From Dreissena polymorpha (taxonomy: Eukaryota; Mollusca; Bivalvia; Myida; Dreissenidae), in assembly GCF_020536995.1 (NCBI RefSeq), contig NC_068363.1, forward strand, positions 1,790,361-1,854,360: DNA of 64,000 nt. Reading direction: 5' to 3'. Shown in pieces: positions 1-9,917 of the stretch. The position numbers and the translations under genes were made by a program. The stretch's first letter is position 1; every line of letters begins with the position of its first letter. The notes beneath the pieces are model-generated. The model saw only the letters and a list, made by a program, of their open reading frames with translations. It searched no databases and was not told the origin of the DNA.

Positions 1-28
1 TAATTTTCATACATGTATGCTTGTATAG

Positions 29-1369
29 GCACTTTCCCAAACTGAGTGGATAACATGCTATACCATTCATCCGCAAGATGGAAGCAGATTACCGTACACT
101 ATCAATATTATCGATACTCCCGGTTTTGGTGATACACGGGGCATTGAACGGGACCAGGAAATCGTGGAACAAATTCGAGAGTTGTTTTCAGCGAAACCGC
201 CAATGGGTGTCTTATACATAGATGCCGTTTGTTTTTTACTGAAAGCACCGGATGCTCGATTAACGCCAATTCAAAGCTACATATTTCAGTCGATCATGTC
301 ATTATTCGGAAATGACATAGAAAGTAACATATGTTCTCTGATCACATTTGCAGACGGCATGGATCCTCCAGTGTTCGCCGCTTTAGATGAGTCTGGATTA
401 CCCTTTGGTGAAAAATTCACATTTAATAATTCTGGGCTGTTTGCGAAAAATACAGATCTTTCTCAAACATGTTTATCGCCGATGTTTTGGGACATGGGGC
501 TTGTCAGTTTCAGAAAGTTCTTTAAACATATCGATACTTTGGCGACAAAAAGCTTGCAACTAACCAGTGATGTGCTATATGAGAGATGTCGCTTAGAAGC
601 AACGATCCGAAACCTTCAACCAAAACTCGACGTTGGTCTCAACAAGATCAATGAATTGAAAGCAAAAATTAAATTCTTTGAAGACAATAGGTCCATCATA
701 GCCGACAACAAAGATTTTACATACGTAGTTATGACAACTAAGCATATGAAAAGAGACCTACCACGTGGTCGTCATGTCACAAACTGCACACATTGCAATT
801 TTACATGCCATGAAAATTGTAAGTATGCAAATGACGTTGACAAAATCAATTGTTGGGCAATGACAAAAGGGTTTTGTAGAATTTGTCCTGAGAAGTGCAT
901 TTGGAATCTACATGCCAATACGCCATACATATTTGAATTTCTTCTTGTCGAAGAATTTAAAACCTACGCAGAAAAGAAACACAAATATGAAGAGGCGTCT
1001 GGAAAGCTTCTTTCTCAAGAACAGGTGTTAGAAAAGATGGTAGAGGAGCTTGACGAAATGGTTGATACCATCGAAGATATGATGATTGTTGTACGAAATT
1101 GCAACACCCGTCTAGGTAAAATTGCCTTGCGCCCAAATCCGCTGTCCATGGTCGAACACATTGACCTGATGATTGAGAATGAAAAGCTGCAGAAGAAGAA
1201 GGGTTGGTATGAGAGAGTTCAGACGCTGTATCGGTTCCGTAAGCGAGCACAGGTCGCTGATGAAGCGGAGATGTTTCATAAGGAAGCGCAAAACCTTGGT
1301 GTGACCGGAAAGAGACGTAAGGACAAAAGGACTGTTTTCCAACGATTTCGGGATTTATTCGGTTTCTAA
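29..1369 (+). CDS. AIG1-like GTPase with Cys-rich domain, last coding exon
   Basis: This is the 3' terminal exon of a P-loop GTPase gene whose earlier exons lie outside the window. A splice acceptor (ttgtatag) precedes position 29, and the frame is open for 446 codons from there to the TAA at 1367-1369. The start of the exon encodes a G3/Walker B motif, IIDTPGFGDTRG, followed by a segment resembling the middle of AIG1/septin-like G domains. After about 180 residues come coiled-coil-like charged stretches, then a Cys/His-rich module (TNCTHC, CHENC, INCW, GFCRICPEKC) that probably binds zinc, then another coiled-coil region and a basic C-terminus. Proteins of this architecture are common, multicopy and mostly unnamed in fish and bivalves. 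They are related to GIMAPs, but I would not assign a named gene. The P-loop exon is missing here only because of the window edge. Confidence 0.82.
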   Translation, partial: ALSQTEWITCYTIHPQDGSRLPYTINIIDTPGFGDTRGIERDQEIVEQIRELFSAKPPMGVLYIDAVCFLLKAPDARLTPIQSYIFQSIMSLFGNDIESNICSLITFADGMDPPVFAALDESGLPFGEKFTFNNSGLFAKNTDLSQTCLSPMFWDMGLVSFRKFFKHIDTLATKSLQLTSDVLYERCRLEATIRNLQPKLDVGLNKINELKAKIKFFEDNRSIIADNKDFTYVVMTTKHMKRDLPRGRHVTNCTHCNFTCHENCKYANDVDKINCWAMTKGFCRICPEKCIWNLHANTPYIFEFLLVEEFKTYAEKKHKYEEASGKLLSQEQVLEKMVEELDEMVDTIEDMMIVVRNCNTRLGKIALRPNPLSMVEHIDLMIENEKLQKKKGWYERVQTLYRFRKRAQVADEAEMFHKEAQNLGVTGKRRKDKRTVFQRFRDLFGF

Positions 1370-1534
1370 GTGCCGGAAAAGGACACAATATGTATTGAGT
1401 GTCGACCGGTATTTGTAATGCATGTCTGTTTTATATCTTAAGATTATCAAGTCATGAATGTTCAACTTGTTTCATCCTAGCGTACATGTAATTGCATATT
1501 AGGTTCACGACACGGTTTCGCTTCAATGATGTTT

Positions 1535-1540
1535 AATAAA
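1535..1540 (+). promoter_or_regulatory. Candidate polyadenylation signal of the GTPase gene
   Basis: An AATAAA hexamer lies about 165 bases after the stop codon of the upstream GTPase, in AT-rich sequence. It is the first good signal on this strand and gives a reasonable end for the transcript. Confidence 0.5.
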
Positions 1541-2849
1541 CGGTTGCATTTAATTAAGAATTATGTATAACTGGGCATTTTATCAAAGTATCAAGTAGAT
1601 CCAATTTGGCATAGTACGTTAAACACCATCATGTAAGCAAAATATCCTAAAATAATTATCCATGCATCAGAAAAGTGAGCCAGTATATGTTCGTTAATTT
1701 GTATAAAGGGGATAAAGGTAAAAAAAAATATCGATTTTGAGCGATTGCTTAGAGAGGCCGAGAACGGTGGTTCAAGTGGTTCAAATAGTTCAAGCACTGG
1801 TATCGTTCCCTTTCATGATAGTGTACCCACTTTTAGTTTGCAGCAACCGAGTCAGTCAACAATTCCCGCCGCGTCGAACATCACAACAACGAGCGCGGCC
1901 ATGCCAAACATCCGGATAGTTTCGGATGACGTAGCGGCCCAAATCCCCGATCTGTTATATCAACAACTTGGGCGGGGTGAATTTGTCAATTTCGCATCAT
2001 TGTTAAAAGGGTCCGTAGAGCTCCAATTCCTCTGTCAGGGGCAACACTTTCAGTTTCAGTGGACGGCCGCCTGGTGGCGCAACCAAAAGAATGCAAAGAC
2101 ACGATTGGTTAGATCGAGAAATGATCAGACGCATTCATTATCTTCATGTCTGTGTATTTATCGTTTGATCATAACAAATCAAAAACACAAGAATTGCTGA
2201 AATATTTTTGGACCATAAGAGAGGCCGCGTACCGCCAGGGTGGGTCGGCTTGGCGCACTTATGACGAGCATTTCAGGCTCCGTCAGGGCATCTAACCTGG
2301 TCGGAAATAAATAATGACCTTTGGTGGTGCTGTATGCTTGTACAAACCGCAAACCGGAAACGCGCGCACATCGGGAACGTTTCTACGCCCCTAACGCGAC
2401 CAGAACACGTGTAATTAGTTTAACCAGGGAAGTTGCCGGCTGGTAAACTGCCGTTTTCCTCACAATTGCTCGCGTTGTCGGGGTAACCATCCAGCAATAA
2501 ACTGTCAGAGCGTAGCGGAAGCCTCGGGAGTCGCCCAGCGCGCAAACACACCGAGGTTTGATGCTCCCTTTCGTTGCAGAAATAATCCAAATTCACACAG
2601 GTTCGGGCAGCGTCAATTCGGACAAAACCGAGGCAATTTTAATCGATAAACGCAGTAACTGTCAAAACAAAACATTATAGACGTCGCCGGTTAAATTAGA
2701 CGCTTTACAAACATTTCTACGAGGGTATGATAATGCGGAGGCAGAGTTTCTTTTTTATGATTTCAAATACGGTTTTTCACTTCAATATCACGGGCCGCGA
2801 CAAACACGTGTCGCAAAAAAAATAAAATCGGCTTACGAACACCCAGAGG

Positions 2850-3480
2850 TAATTTCTGAGAAAATGTCGAAAGAACTTTTGGAGGGGCGAGTTGCAGGCC
2901 CTTTCTCTTCACAACAATTCAACGAATTCATAGTTTCGCCAATAGGTCTAGTTCCAAAAAAGGACGCCGAGGAGTACCGCATGATACATCACCTATCTTA
3001 CTCAGAAGGGGAATCCATCAATGACTATATAGACCCATCTATGACATCTGTCCAGTACACACGTTTCGATAAAGCTGTTGAGTTAATACAACGTCTGGGT
3101 AAAAATTGTTTCTTAATTAAAATGGACATCTAAAATGCTTTCAAGATCATACCAATCAAGCCTGAAGATTTTCAGTTATTAGGGCTCCAATTTAACGGAT
3201 CGTACTATTTTGATAAAACATTACCTTTCGGTGCATCAATTATTTGTGCTACTTTCGAACGTTTTAGTACGTTTTTAGAACACTGTGTCGTTTCCCGGGG
3301 GAACTCGGGACTGCTAATTCACTATCTTGATGATTTATTTGGCGGTGATAAGTCTCGCTCACTGTGCGGTGATTTGATGCCCGTCTTTTCCAAGGTTATA
3401 GTCGAACTAGGTGCCCCAGTGGCAGTTGAAAAAACGGAAGGTCCAACGATGGTTCTTACATTCTTAGGCTTATAGTAAGA
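2850..3480 (+). pseudogene. Reverse transcriptase part of the Ngaro/DIRS-like fossil
   Basis: This region reads as the fingers and palm of a DIRS-type reverse transcriptase. Recognisable blocks are SPIGLVPKK, YRMIHHLSY and FLIKMDI near its start, and a YLDDLF-type catalytic block near 3328-3345. It lies between the gag-like and RNase H-like parts in the order usual for this class. The copy is broken. Confidence 0.75.
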
Positions 3481-4274
3481 TAGTTAAAAATGCAAGTCCG
3501 CATACCAATGGCAAAGATACATGAATTGACGGAAAAGATCAACCAAATTCTGTCAAAAACAAAAGCAAGGTTGCGCGATATTCAGTCTCTCATAGGTTCC
3601 CTTAACTTTTGTTATCGAGCTATACCAGCAGGTAGACCGTTCTGTCGTCGGCTCATTAATGCGACATGCGGTTTGACCAAACCTTTTCATCGAATTAGAA
3701 TCAGGCGAGATATTGAGCTGTAATTGCGCATGTGGTTGCAGTTCTTTGCAAATAACAATGGGATATCAATGTTCCACGACCAGTTTTGGATGTCTATTGA
3801 AGATGTTAATATTTGCACCGATAGCGCGGCGGGGGTGGTGCTCGGTTTTGGTATTTATTTTGAGTCGCACTGGTGCGCAGCTAGGTGGCCAGTAGACTGG
3901 CACACAGATGGACATACCAGCGACATAACGATCTTAGAGCTGTTGCCGATATTGGTTTCAATTGCAATATGGGGATATATGCTACAAAACAAAACGAACA
4001 GTTAAACTGCGACAATGCCGCTGTTGTAGGTGTACTAAACTCATGGTCTTCGAAATCGGACAAAGTTATGACGCTGTTGCGCCCACTTGCACTCAAATGT
4101 TTGGAATTTAATATTTTAATCCAGGCATCCCACGTTCCAGGTACAACAAAAAACACAATATGTGGCGCACTATCTCGATTTCAGATGGCAAAATTCAGAA
4201 ACTTGGCACCGGAAGCAGACGAGGAACCACAGAGGGTACCCGAGTACCTCTGCAATATCTTCAAGACAGAGCAA

Positions 4275-5147
4275 TTTCTTTAATGAGAAAGTCGATATCA
4301 CAAAACACTAGCGCAGCGTACGAAACCGGTGTTAATGCCTTTAACGCATTTTGCGATCTTTACCATATATCCCAAAAGCAACCAGTACCTGAACAGGTTA
4401 TCTTATGGTTCATAGCATACTGCTTTGTGAAAGGCTTAGCGACCCGCACGATCAAACAAAACTTACTTGGCAGGAATTAACTATTGGCAACAAGTACAAA
4501 TCGTTTGCCGAAGAATTTAGGCTAAGTAAGGTTATAGAAGGTTATTCGCGATCAATGGGTATAAACAAGGACAGAAGACGATCGATCACATCCGAAATCC
4601 TCTTCAAAGTAATACAGCAATTGCCAAACGTATGCTATAACTCGTATGAGGCAACTCTATTTGCTGCGATATTTTCCCTCGCATATTTGGGCTATTTCGT
4701 ATAAGCGAGTTGGTATCACCTAAACGACGAGAAATCTTTAACCAAATCAGAACGCCCGACGTTGAATTGTCCTTAGACCAGTCATTCATCTCAATCCGCA
4801 TCGCCAAGTCAAAATCTCTTCAACACAATGCGGCGGTCACACTCAAAAATCCAAAATCGGAGGAATCAATATGTTCTATCCAGAGAATGCGCGACTATCT
4901 GGCAATGCCTCTGGTAGGTCCTGCAGCATTTTGTCATAAGAGGGGTATGCCAGTTACCAGACAGCAGGTTAACGCGGTACTAGCAAAATGCCTCGGCCGC
5001 ACTGAATTCGGCAACGCTTTCTTTAACACTCATAGCTTTAGAATTGGGCGTGCAATGGATCTGTCAAGGAAAGGAGTTCCTCCCGAAGTCATCGCGAAAC
5101 TTGGGAGATGGACATCAGACACATACAAAAAGTACATTAGACCATAA
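4275..5147 (+). pseudogene. Tyrosine recombinase part of the Ngaro/DIRS-like fossil
   Basis: The end of this region carries the hallmark C-terminal boxes of tyrosine recombinases: a HSFRIG block (His-x-x-Arg), LGRW, and a final tyrosine in the YKKYIRP block. A SAM-like N-terminal segment precedes it. In this class of retrotransposon the recombinase replaces the integrase. The frame is interrupted upstream of the catalytic boxes, so the copy is broken. Confidence 0.75.
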
Positions 5148-5649
5148 CCCTTAAGATTTATTTAGGGCACAGCAGCTAACAGCTGTGACGTCACTAGTTA
5201 TCCATCCCAGACGGCCGCGCCCATAACAAGCTGTCAAAACCAGTATAAAACGCAGAGAGGTAACTCTGTAGTTCACGTTACCGTATCTTTAATTTGAATT
5301 CAGGGATTGGCTCCCTTTCATTTCATTATATGTGAATGTGGATACTTATGTTGATTTAATACTCTAGTCTCTTATAACTCGATACTTCCGAGTGGCGGCT
5401 TTTAGTAGTAGTATGTTTATGCTTTATTGTGTGTTGTGATTGTATATATGCTGACAAGACTGTAATAAAGTAATACCTATATTCGCTAAATTGGGCTACA
5501 ACATTATGATTTACAGTAATTTAATTGACACGTAAGAAGACTTGTATTCGGTTATACATGCTTATACAGTTTTATGCAGTTGCACTGTGAGACCTTATAA
5601 ATACGTATACTAAAATGAATAAACAATTGACCTTTGTTTTGTGTACACC

Positions 5650-6216
5650 CAAAGTGTTATTTGCTATTGACAGAGGTATGGGTTCTTGGGGACAGTATTC
5701 CTCAGCGGGCAGGAGCAAGAGCCAAAGAACGGGGGTGGAGAACCTGCGGCTTCCCACAAGCATCGCATGGTTTGGGAATTGGCGGCCTGACATGGTCAAC
5801 ATAACGGAGGTAAATAGAAGCCAATGTGTTACTTTCCACACCGCCAAAGGTATTGGTATTACACCTGGGCGGAAATGATATGTGCATCGACTCATGTACA
5901 AAGGTATGGAATAATATTGTGAGAGAAATAAATAATTTAAGGACAGCTTTCGCAGACAGCAATAATCTGCGTGGACATCACTGACCGGATAAATTGGCGC
6001 TTTTCCCTCCCCAGGAAAATTATAACGTCAAAACGTCGCCGGGTAAACAGGTTTGGTCGATTGTGTGTGCAGTGGGCAAGCCGCAGCACCAGTATCACTG
6101 TGGACATTGATGCAAACACCCCGGGTTTTTTCCTCCCGGATGGAGTGCACTTGTCACCAGTGGGGCTGGAGTTCTATCTGGACACCCTGCGGGATGCTTT
6201 TATGCAATTTTTATAA
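5650..6216 (+). pseudogene. SGNH-hydrolase-like part of the fossil retroelement
   Basis: A short block with GGND near 5868-5880 and a later block reading PDGVHLSPVGLEFYL near 6137-6180 match the middle and C-terminal (Asp-x-x-His) boxes of SGNH hydrolases. Ngaro-type retrotransposons are known to carry such a frame near the recombinase. It is decayed. Confidence 0.55.
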
Positions 6217-8434
6217 CCCACAATATAAAGGGCATAATCATTTGTAAACACTGCAATTTGTATCGACCAAGTGGCTAGTACTGGTGTGCTATCAGAATGT
6301 TGGGAATAAATTGTTCCAGTTTATTTGTGGCGTAAAATTCTGTGAGTACAGGTTGTTGAATTTCTCAGTTCCACTTATTTTGGTTAATCAGTATTAATTT
6401 ATAAATAAACAAGTATATTCTAGGGGTTTTGAGCTCTCCGCTGCCATTGTTTGTGGCTCCTTCAGGACAACACCGCACTGACGCAGTGGGCTCACAACAC
6501 ATCTCTTAACGTAAACATTATAAATAAAAAAGGCTAACTGTACGGGGCGTGGTTTGGTTGGTTGGTTGCTTGCATAGTTGGTTGGTTACCCAGACTTGCA
6601 GGGGTCAGGTAGATAAGATCTTCCCGGCACTACACCCTGTTGGTAAAGTTTGGTGGTTACTGGCATCGCAGTAGGAGCCAGCGTGTAATAGTGTTTACCG
6701 GCGTGTGGTGTCATGGTTACTGGCAAATGGTATAACTTGTGAGATATATGGGTTACCGGTAAAGGTTGGTGTATGCCAGAGGGTTATATAGTGTGGCTGC
6801 CAGAGGGTTATATAATATATAGTGGGTCACTGGCACAGGTATACATACGCGGTTAGGCTCCGTGCAAGTCCAAATTAGTAACCATCGCGTCTAGGAAATT
6901 ATTATTTAACACACCAAGTGCTCACAGGGTTTTGCGCCACATACTGCGGCCTTTACGCCAATACTTATCCTAGGCTTTTGATAACTTTGACATACAATGA
7001 TTAATTGAATGTATGGTTAGTTTCAACAGAAATAAAGACAATCCACGTATATTCTGTCTATTAATTGTGTGTCATAAAATAAAGTAAAGCAATGATTTTT
7101 CATTCCAGACCACATTATAAACATCACATGTATCATTACAAAATAACTTAGAGGAGACACACAAGATGTGTGCAATCACACATGGATGGACGAAAGTTTT
7201 GTAAGCATAAACGTTTTTTTTAAAGCATTCTCCAGCGAATATACCTTTTAATGTATTGTAACGTGTTCTGATGAAACGTAGTATTTTCTGAACTTAACAA
7301 AACTTCACAAAATTTACTGTCTTGGTGTATATTTTATGCAGTTGACTTCATGCAAACGAACGTGCTATGCGCAAAGAAATGCATTCATATATTAGAGGTA
7401 ATGTCCGCCAGTACATTTATGTTGCTAAAAGGCAATTAACATATTACAAGTCCATGTTGGTATATGACACGACTTATTTTATAGTGATATTTGTTTCAAA
7501 CATACTGCAATATCTAAGCGCCTTTCTGCTTCTTGACATCACTTGGTGACAAAAATAGTATCTTAATTGCATCTGTCGTTACTTGATACTATTCTTGCGT
7601 GTAAATTTATGAAAATGCATCCATTTATTACCATATTTATCCAAAAACTCACCACTTTATAGTTTGTGCATTACACCTGTATACCTATAATATCACTAGT
7701 AATTACATTAGCAATTTTGGTTTACGCATTAAAAAGAAATAAATAAATAAATATGATGCAATAAGCACACTTCATGTTGAAAGCCTGAAAGGCATGACGC
7801 AACTTGAAGCAAATCAAATGCTACGTTACAGTTTGTATTATTTAATTCAAATAAAACGGAGAACCAGTTATATCGCCACTGTTAACGCTATGTGTAATCG
7901 TATCAACCACTTGATATTTTAAAGAGAAAAAAACCCTTTCTCTGCAAGTCAGTTAAGCGCCAGAAGCATCCTTATTTTGTGTGCAAATCGATATTGTTAA
8001 TACATAGGTCTTGGTGAATTTGTTTGTCGGTCTACGCCTGTCGGTAACAACGCATTTCGATTATAAACACAGCTGTGCAAATCGGCATCGTCAAGAAATA
8101 TTTTAATTAATGTAGTAACAGGGTTTCTAAGAATTAAACAATGTTATGTTGACTACATCACTTATAACAGTTATGATTGTTTTGCTCATGAACTCTAGAA
8201 ACATAATTTGAATACAAAACCCGAGAACTTTGATACTTGTCGAGTTCTTTCTCACGTATCACGCGAATTACAATTTCGCAATATTTTTGAGAAAATGTAT
8301 AGTTATAGGGTTTCCTACTTGCAAATTGTAAGATTTATCTTTTACCAAGGCAAAAGCTTTTACTTCAAGTTATTTGAATTTGAATCGATACGTTGCATGG
8401 CCTTGTAGGGCGTAGGACGCAACGGGAGAGAGAT
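6217..8434. other. Non-coding AT-rich stretch with low-complexity GGTT repeats
   Basis: No gene is recognisable. About 6545-6595 is rich in GGTTGGTTGGTT, and about 6650-6850 carries a degenerate series of GGTTACTGGCA-like and CAGAGGGTTATATA units, possibly the decayed 3' flank of the retroelement. The rest is AT-rich sequence with only short chance frames. Confidence 0.5.
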
Positions 8435-9445
8435 TAATCCAACTGTAGATCTATCATTGCAGTATTGAAACCGTTTACGGTGTTCGCGCATACAACATTG
8501 GCTCTAAGTTTGTATCAGTCTTACACAGTTCTGGGAAAAGTGAGTTTTTAAATTGCTCAGTTTAACACACGAAAGATTTTTAAAAACTTAGAATTATTAG
8601 TCACTTGGTTGTCTAGAATGTTTAGCTTGGTAGTCATTATATGATGTTAGTTTAACGTTACGTTTATTTCTTGCTGGTGTTAATATGTCATGACAAGGTA
8701 AGGCTGGAACCTTCCACCCGACTACTTTGTACAGGAAGGTGAGTCGGTTCTTCTTTCGTCTGTCCTGTAGGCTTCGGAGTTCCAGTTTACTTAACATGGA
8801 CGTGACACGGCGTTCGTCCCGTGAGCGGTATTCCCCTGTGATTAATCTAGCCGCTTGTCTCTGGATGCTCTCGATTTTGTCGATATGCTTGGGAAGATGA
8901 TGTTTCCATACTATGTAGCTGTATTCAAGTGTTGATCGGACTAGAGCCAAGTTTGCGGTTTTTCTGCAGGTGATCGGGCAGTCGGGCAGCTCGATTGGTC
9001 ATTGTCGGCTCGGGTACTACTTACATGTATCCCGGATACTCTTAAGTATATTTACATGTACCCCAGGTACGGCAAATATACTTAAACGTATTTCAGGTTT
9101 CGTATGAATCCTCGGTATGAATCCTATGGTACAATAAGCCTTTTTATACTACTTTGCTGATTCGGATGTCCCAATTTAGATTGGCAGAGATGGTAACACC
9201 TAGGTATGGATTTTCTTCTACTTGTTGGAGGATGTGCTTATAGAATAGTGATGTGTGATGATCGGTTGTTAACGCTCAGAATATAACATTTCTTGGCGTT
9301 AAAACGCATTCCCCATTTAGATGCCCAGATTTCCAGCTTACTTAAAAGCTTTTCGTATGGGACGGTGTCGAATGCTTTCGAAAAATCGAGAATGGCTATG
9401 TCTTTTTGGCTTCCTTTGTCGTAGTTTGTTAGAAAGGCCATGGTA
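8435..9445 (-). mobile_element. LINE (non-LTR retrotransposon) fragment, Jockey/CR1-like
   Basis: Minus-strand remains of a reverse transcriptase. From 9441 downwards the frame encodes ILDFSKAFDTVPYEKLL (palm block A), then jumps to WGMRFNAKKCYILSV. The catalytic YADD block between them is deleted. Then come NPYLGVTIS (about 9180-9230), LALVRSTLEYSYIVW (about 8890-8950), and a C-terminal segment ending near 8435 that resembles the usual FPRTV...ANVV...TVNGF tail. The copy is truncated at its 5' end near 9445, contains an internal deletion, a stop-bearing tail and an insertion at about 8993-9125. Its clade is uncertain. Confidence 0.75.
8993..9125. repeat. Short insertion inside the LINE fragment
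   Basis: The LINE frame is clean on both sides (DCPITCRKTANLA ends near 8992; ISANLNWDIRISKVV starts near 9135 on the minus strand). In between lie about 130 bases of unrelated sequence with repeated ACATGTACCC, TAAGTATATTTAC and ATGAATCCT motifs. It looks like a small nested repeat; exact ends are uncertain. Confidence 0.4.
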
Positions 9446-9635
9446 GGCTGTTATTAGTTGTGTTTAATATATAATTATATATTATTTTTTTAAATAAGCA
9501 TATTGTGACCTAAATTGATAATGCCCCCGAATATATTTGCGAATGTAACCTTTATCCAGATTTGCGTTTGCCATCTGGTATCTGTTATCTCTTCTCCACC
9601 AGTATAGGTGAACCGTCACGATAGCTCGTCACGTC

Positions 9636-9668
9636 AAAGATCTATTAATATACCATTAATAGATCTTT
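9636..9668. repeat. Perfect 14-bp inverted repeat, 5-bp loop
   Basis: AAAGATCTATTAAT and its exact reverse complement are separated by ATACC. It sits about 250 bases upstream of the RAB5IF start codon. It could be a cruciform or a regulatory dyad, or the relic of a small MITE. Confidence 0.6.
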
Positions 9669-9917
9669 GGTCACGTGAATTGTATCTTGTCCAACACCAA
9701 ATGTTAATAAGCACCAATTTACACACATATTCCATCCAACCGACGTAATTAGTGATATCTAACCTATTAACATGCTCTTCAAAAAGAAGAATTTTACCGG
9801 ATTTTCGGACACGAAAGCTGACTCGTGGACATTTATCAATCAGCCTTAAGTACCTCACTTACGTTGAAATAGACGATCCAAGTATATATATTACGTATTT
9901 TGTTGTCGTTTGTGACG

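Larger units (their letters stand above)
1735..6216 (+). mobile_element. Broken tyrosine-recombinase retrotransposon, Ngaro/DIRS type
   Basis: Fossil element on the + strand. Parts in order: a gag-like region (about 1740-2200, with a segment resembling the conserved gag stretch of DIRS-type elements), reverse transcriptase (about 2850-3480), RNase H-like region (about 3490-4270), tyrosine recombinase (about 4275-5147), and an SGNH-hydrolase-like region (about 5650-6216). An SGNH hydrolase frame is known in Ngaro elements, so Ngaro is preferred over classical DIRS1. No integrase or DDE domain is seen. The split direct repeats expected of Ngaro elements were not found, so the true ends are uncertain; the 3' end could reach about 6.9 kb. 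The frames are interrupted in roughly eight to ten places, so the copy is dead. It is old enough to have decayed but its domains are still readable. Confidence 0.75.

Noticed and set aside
957-1388. Minus-strand frame of 143 codons
   Set aside because: It is a shadow of the GTPase exon on the other strand and has no recognisable domain.
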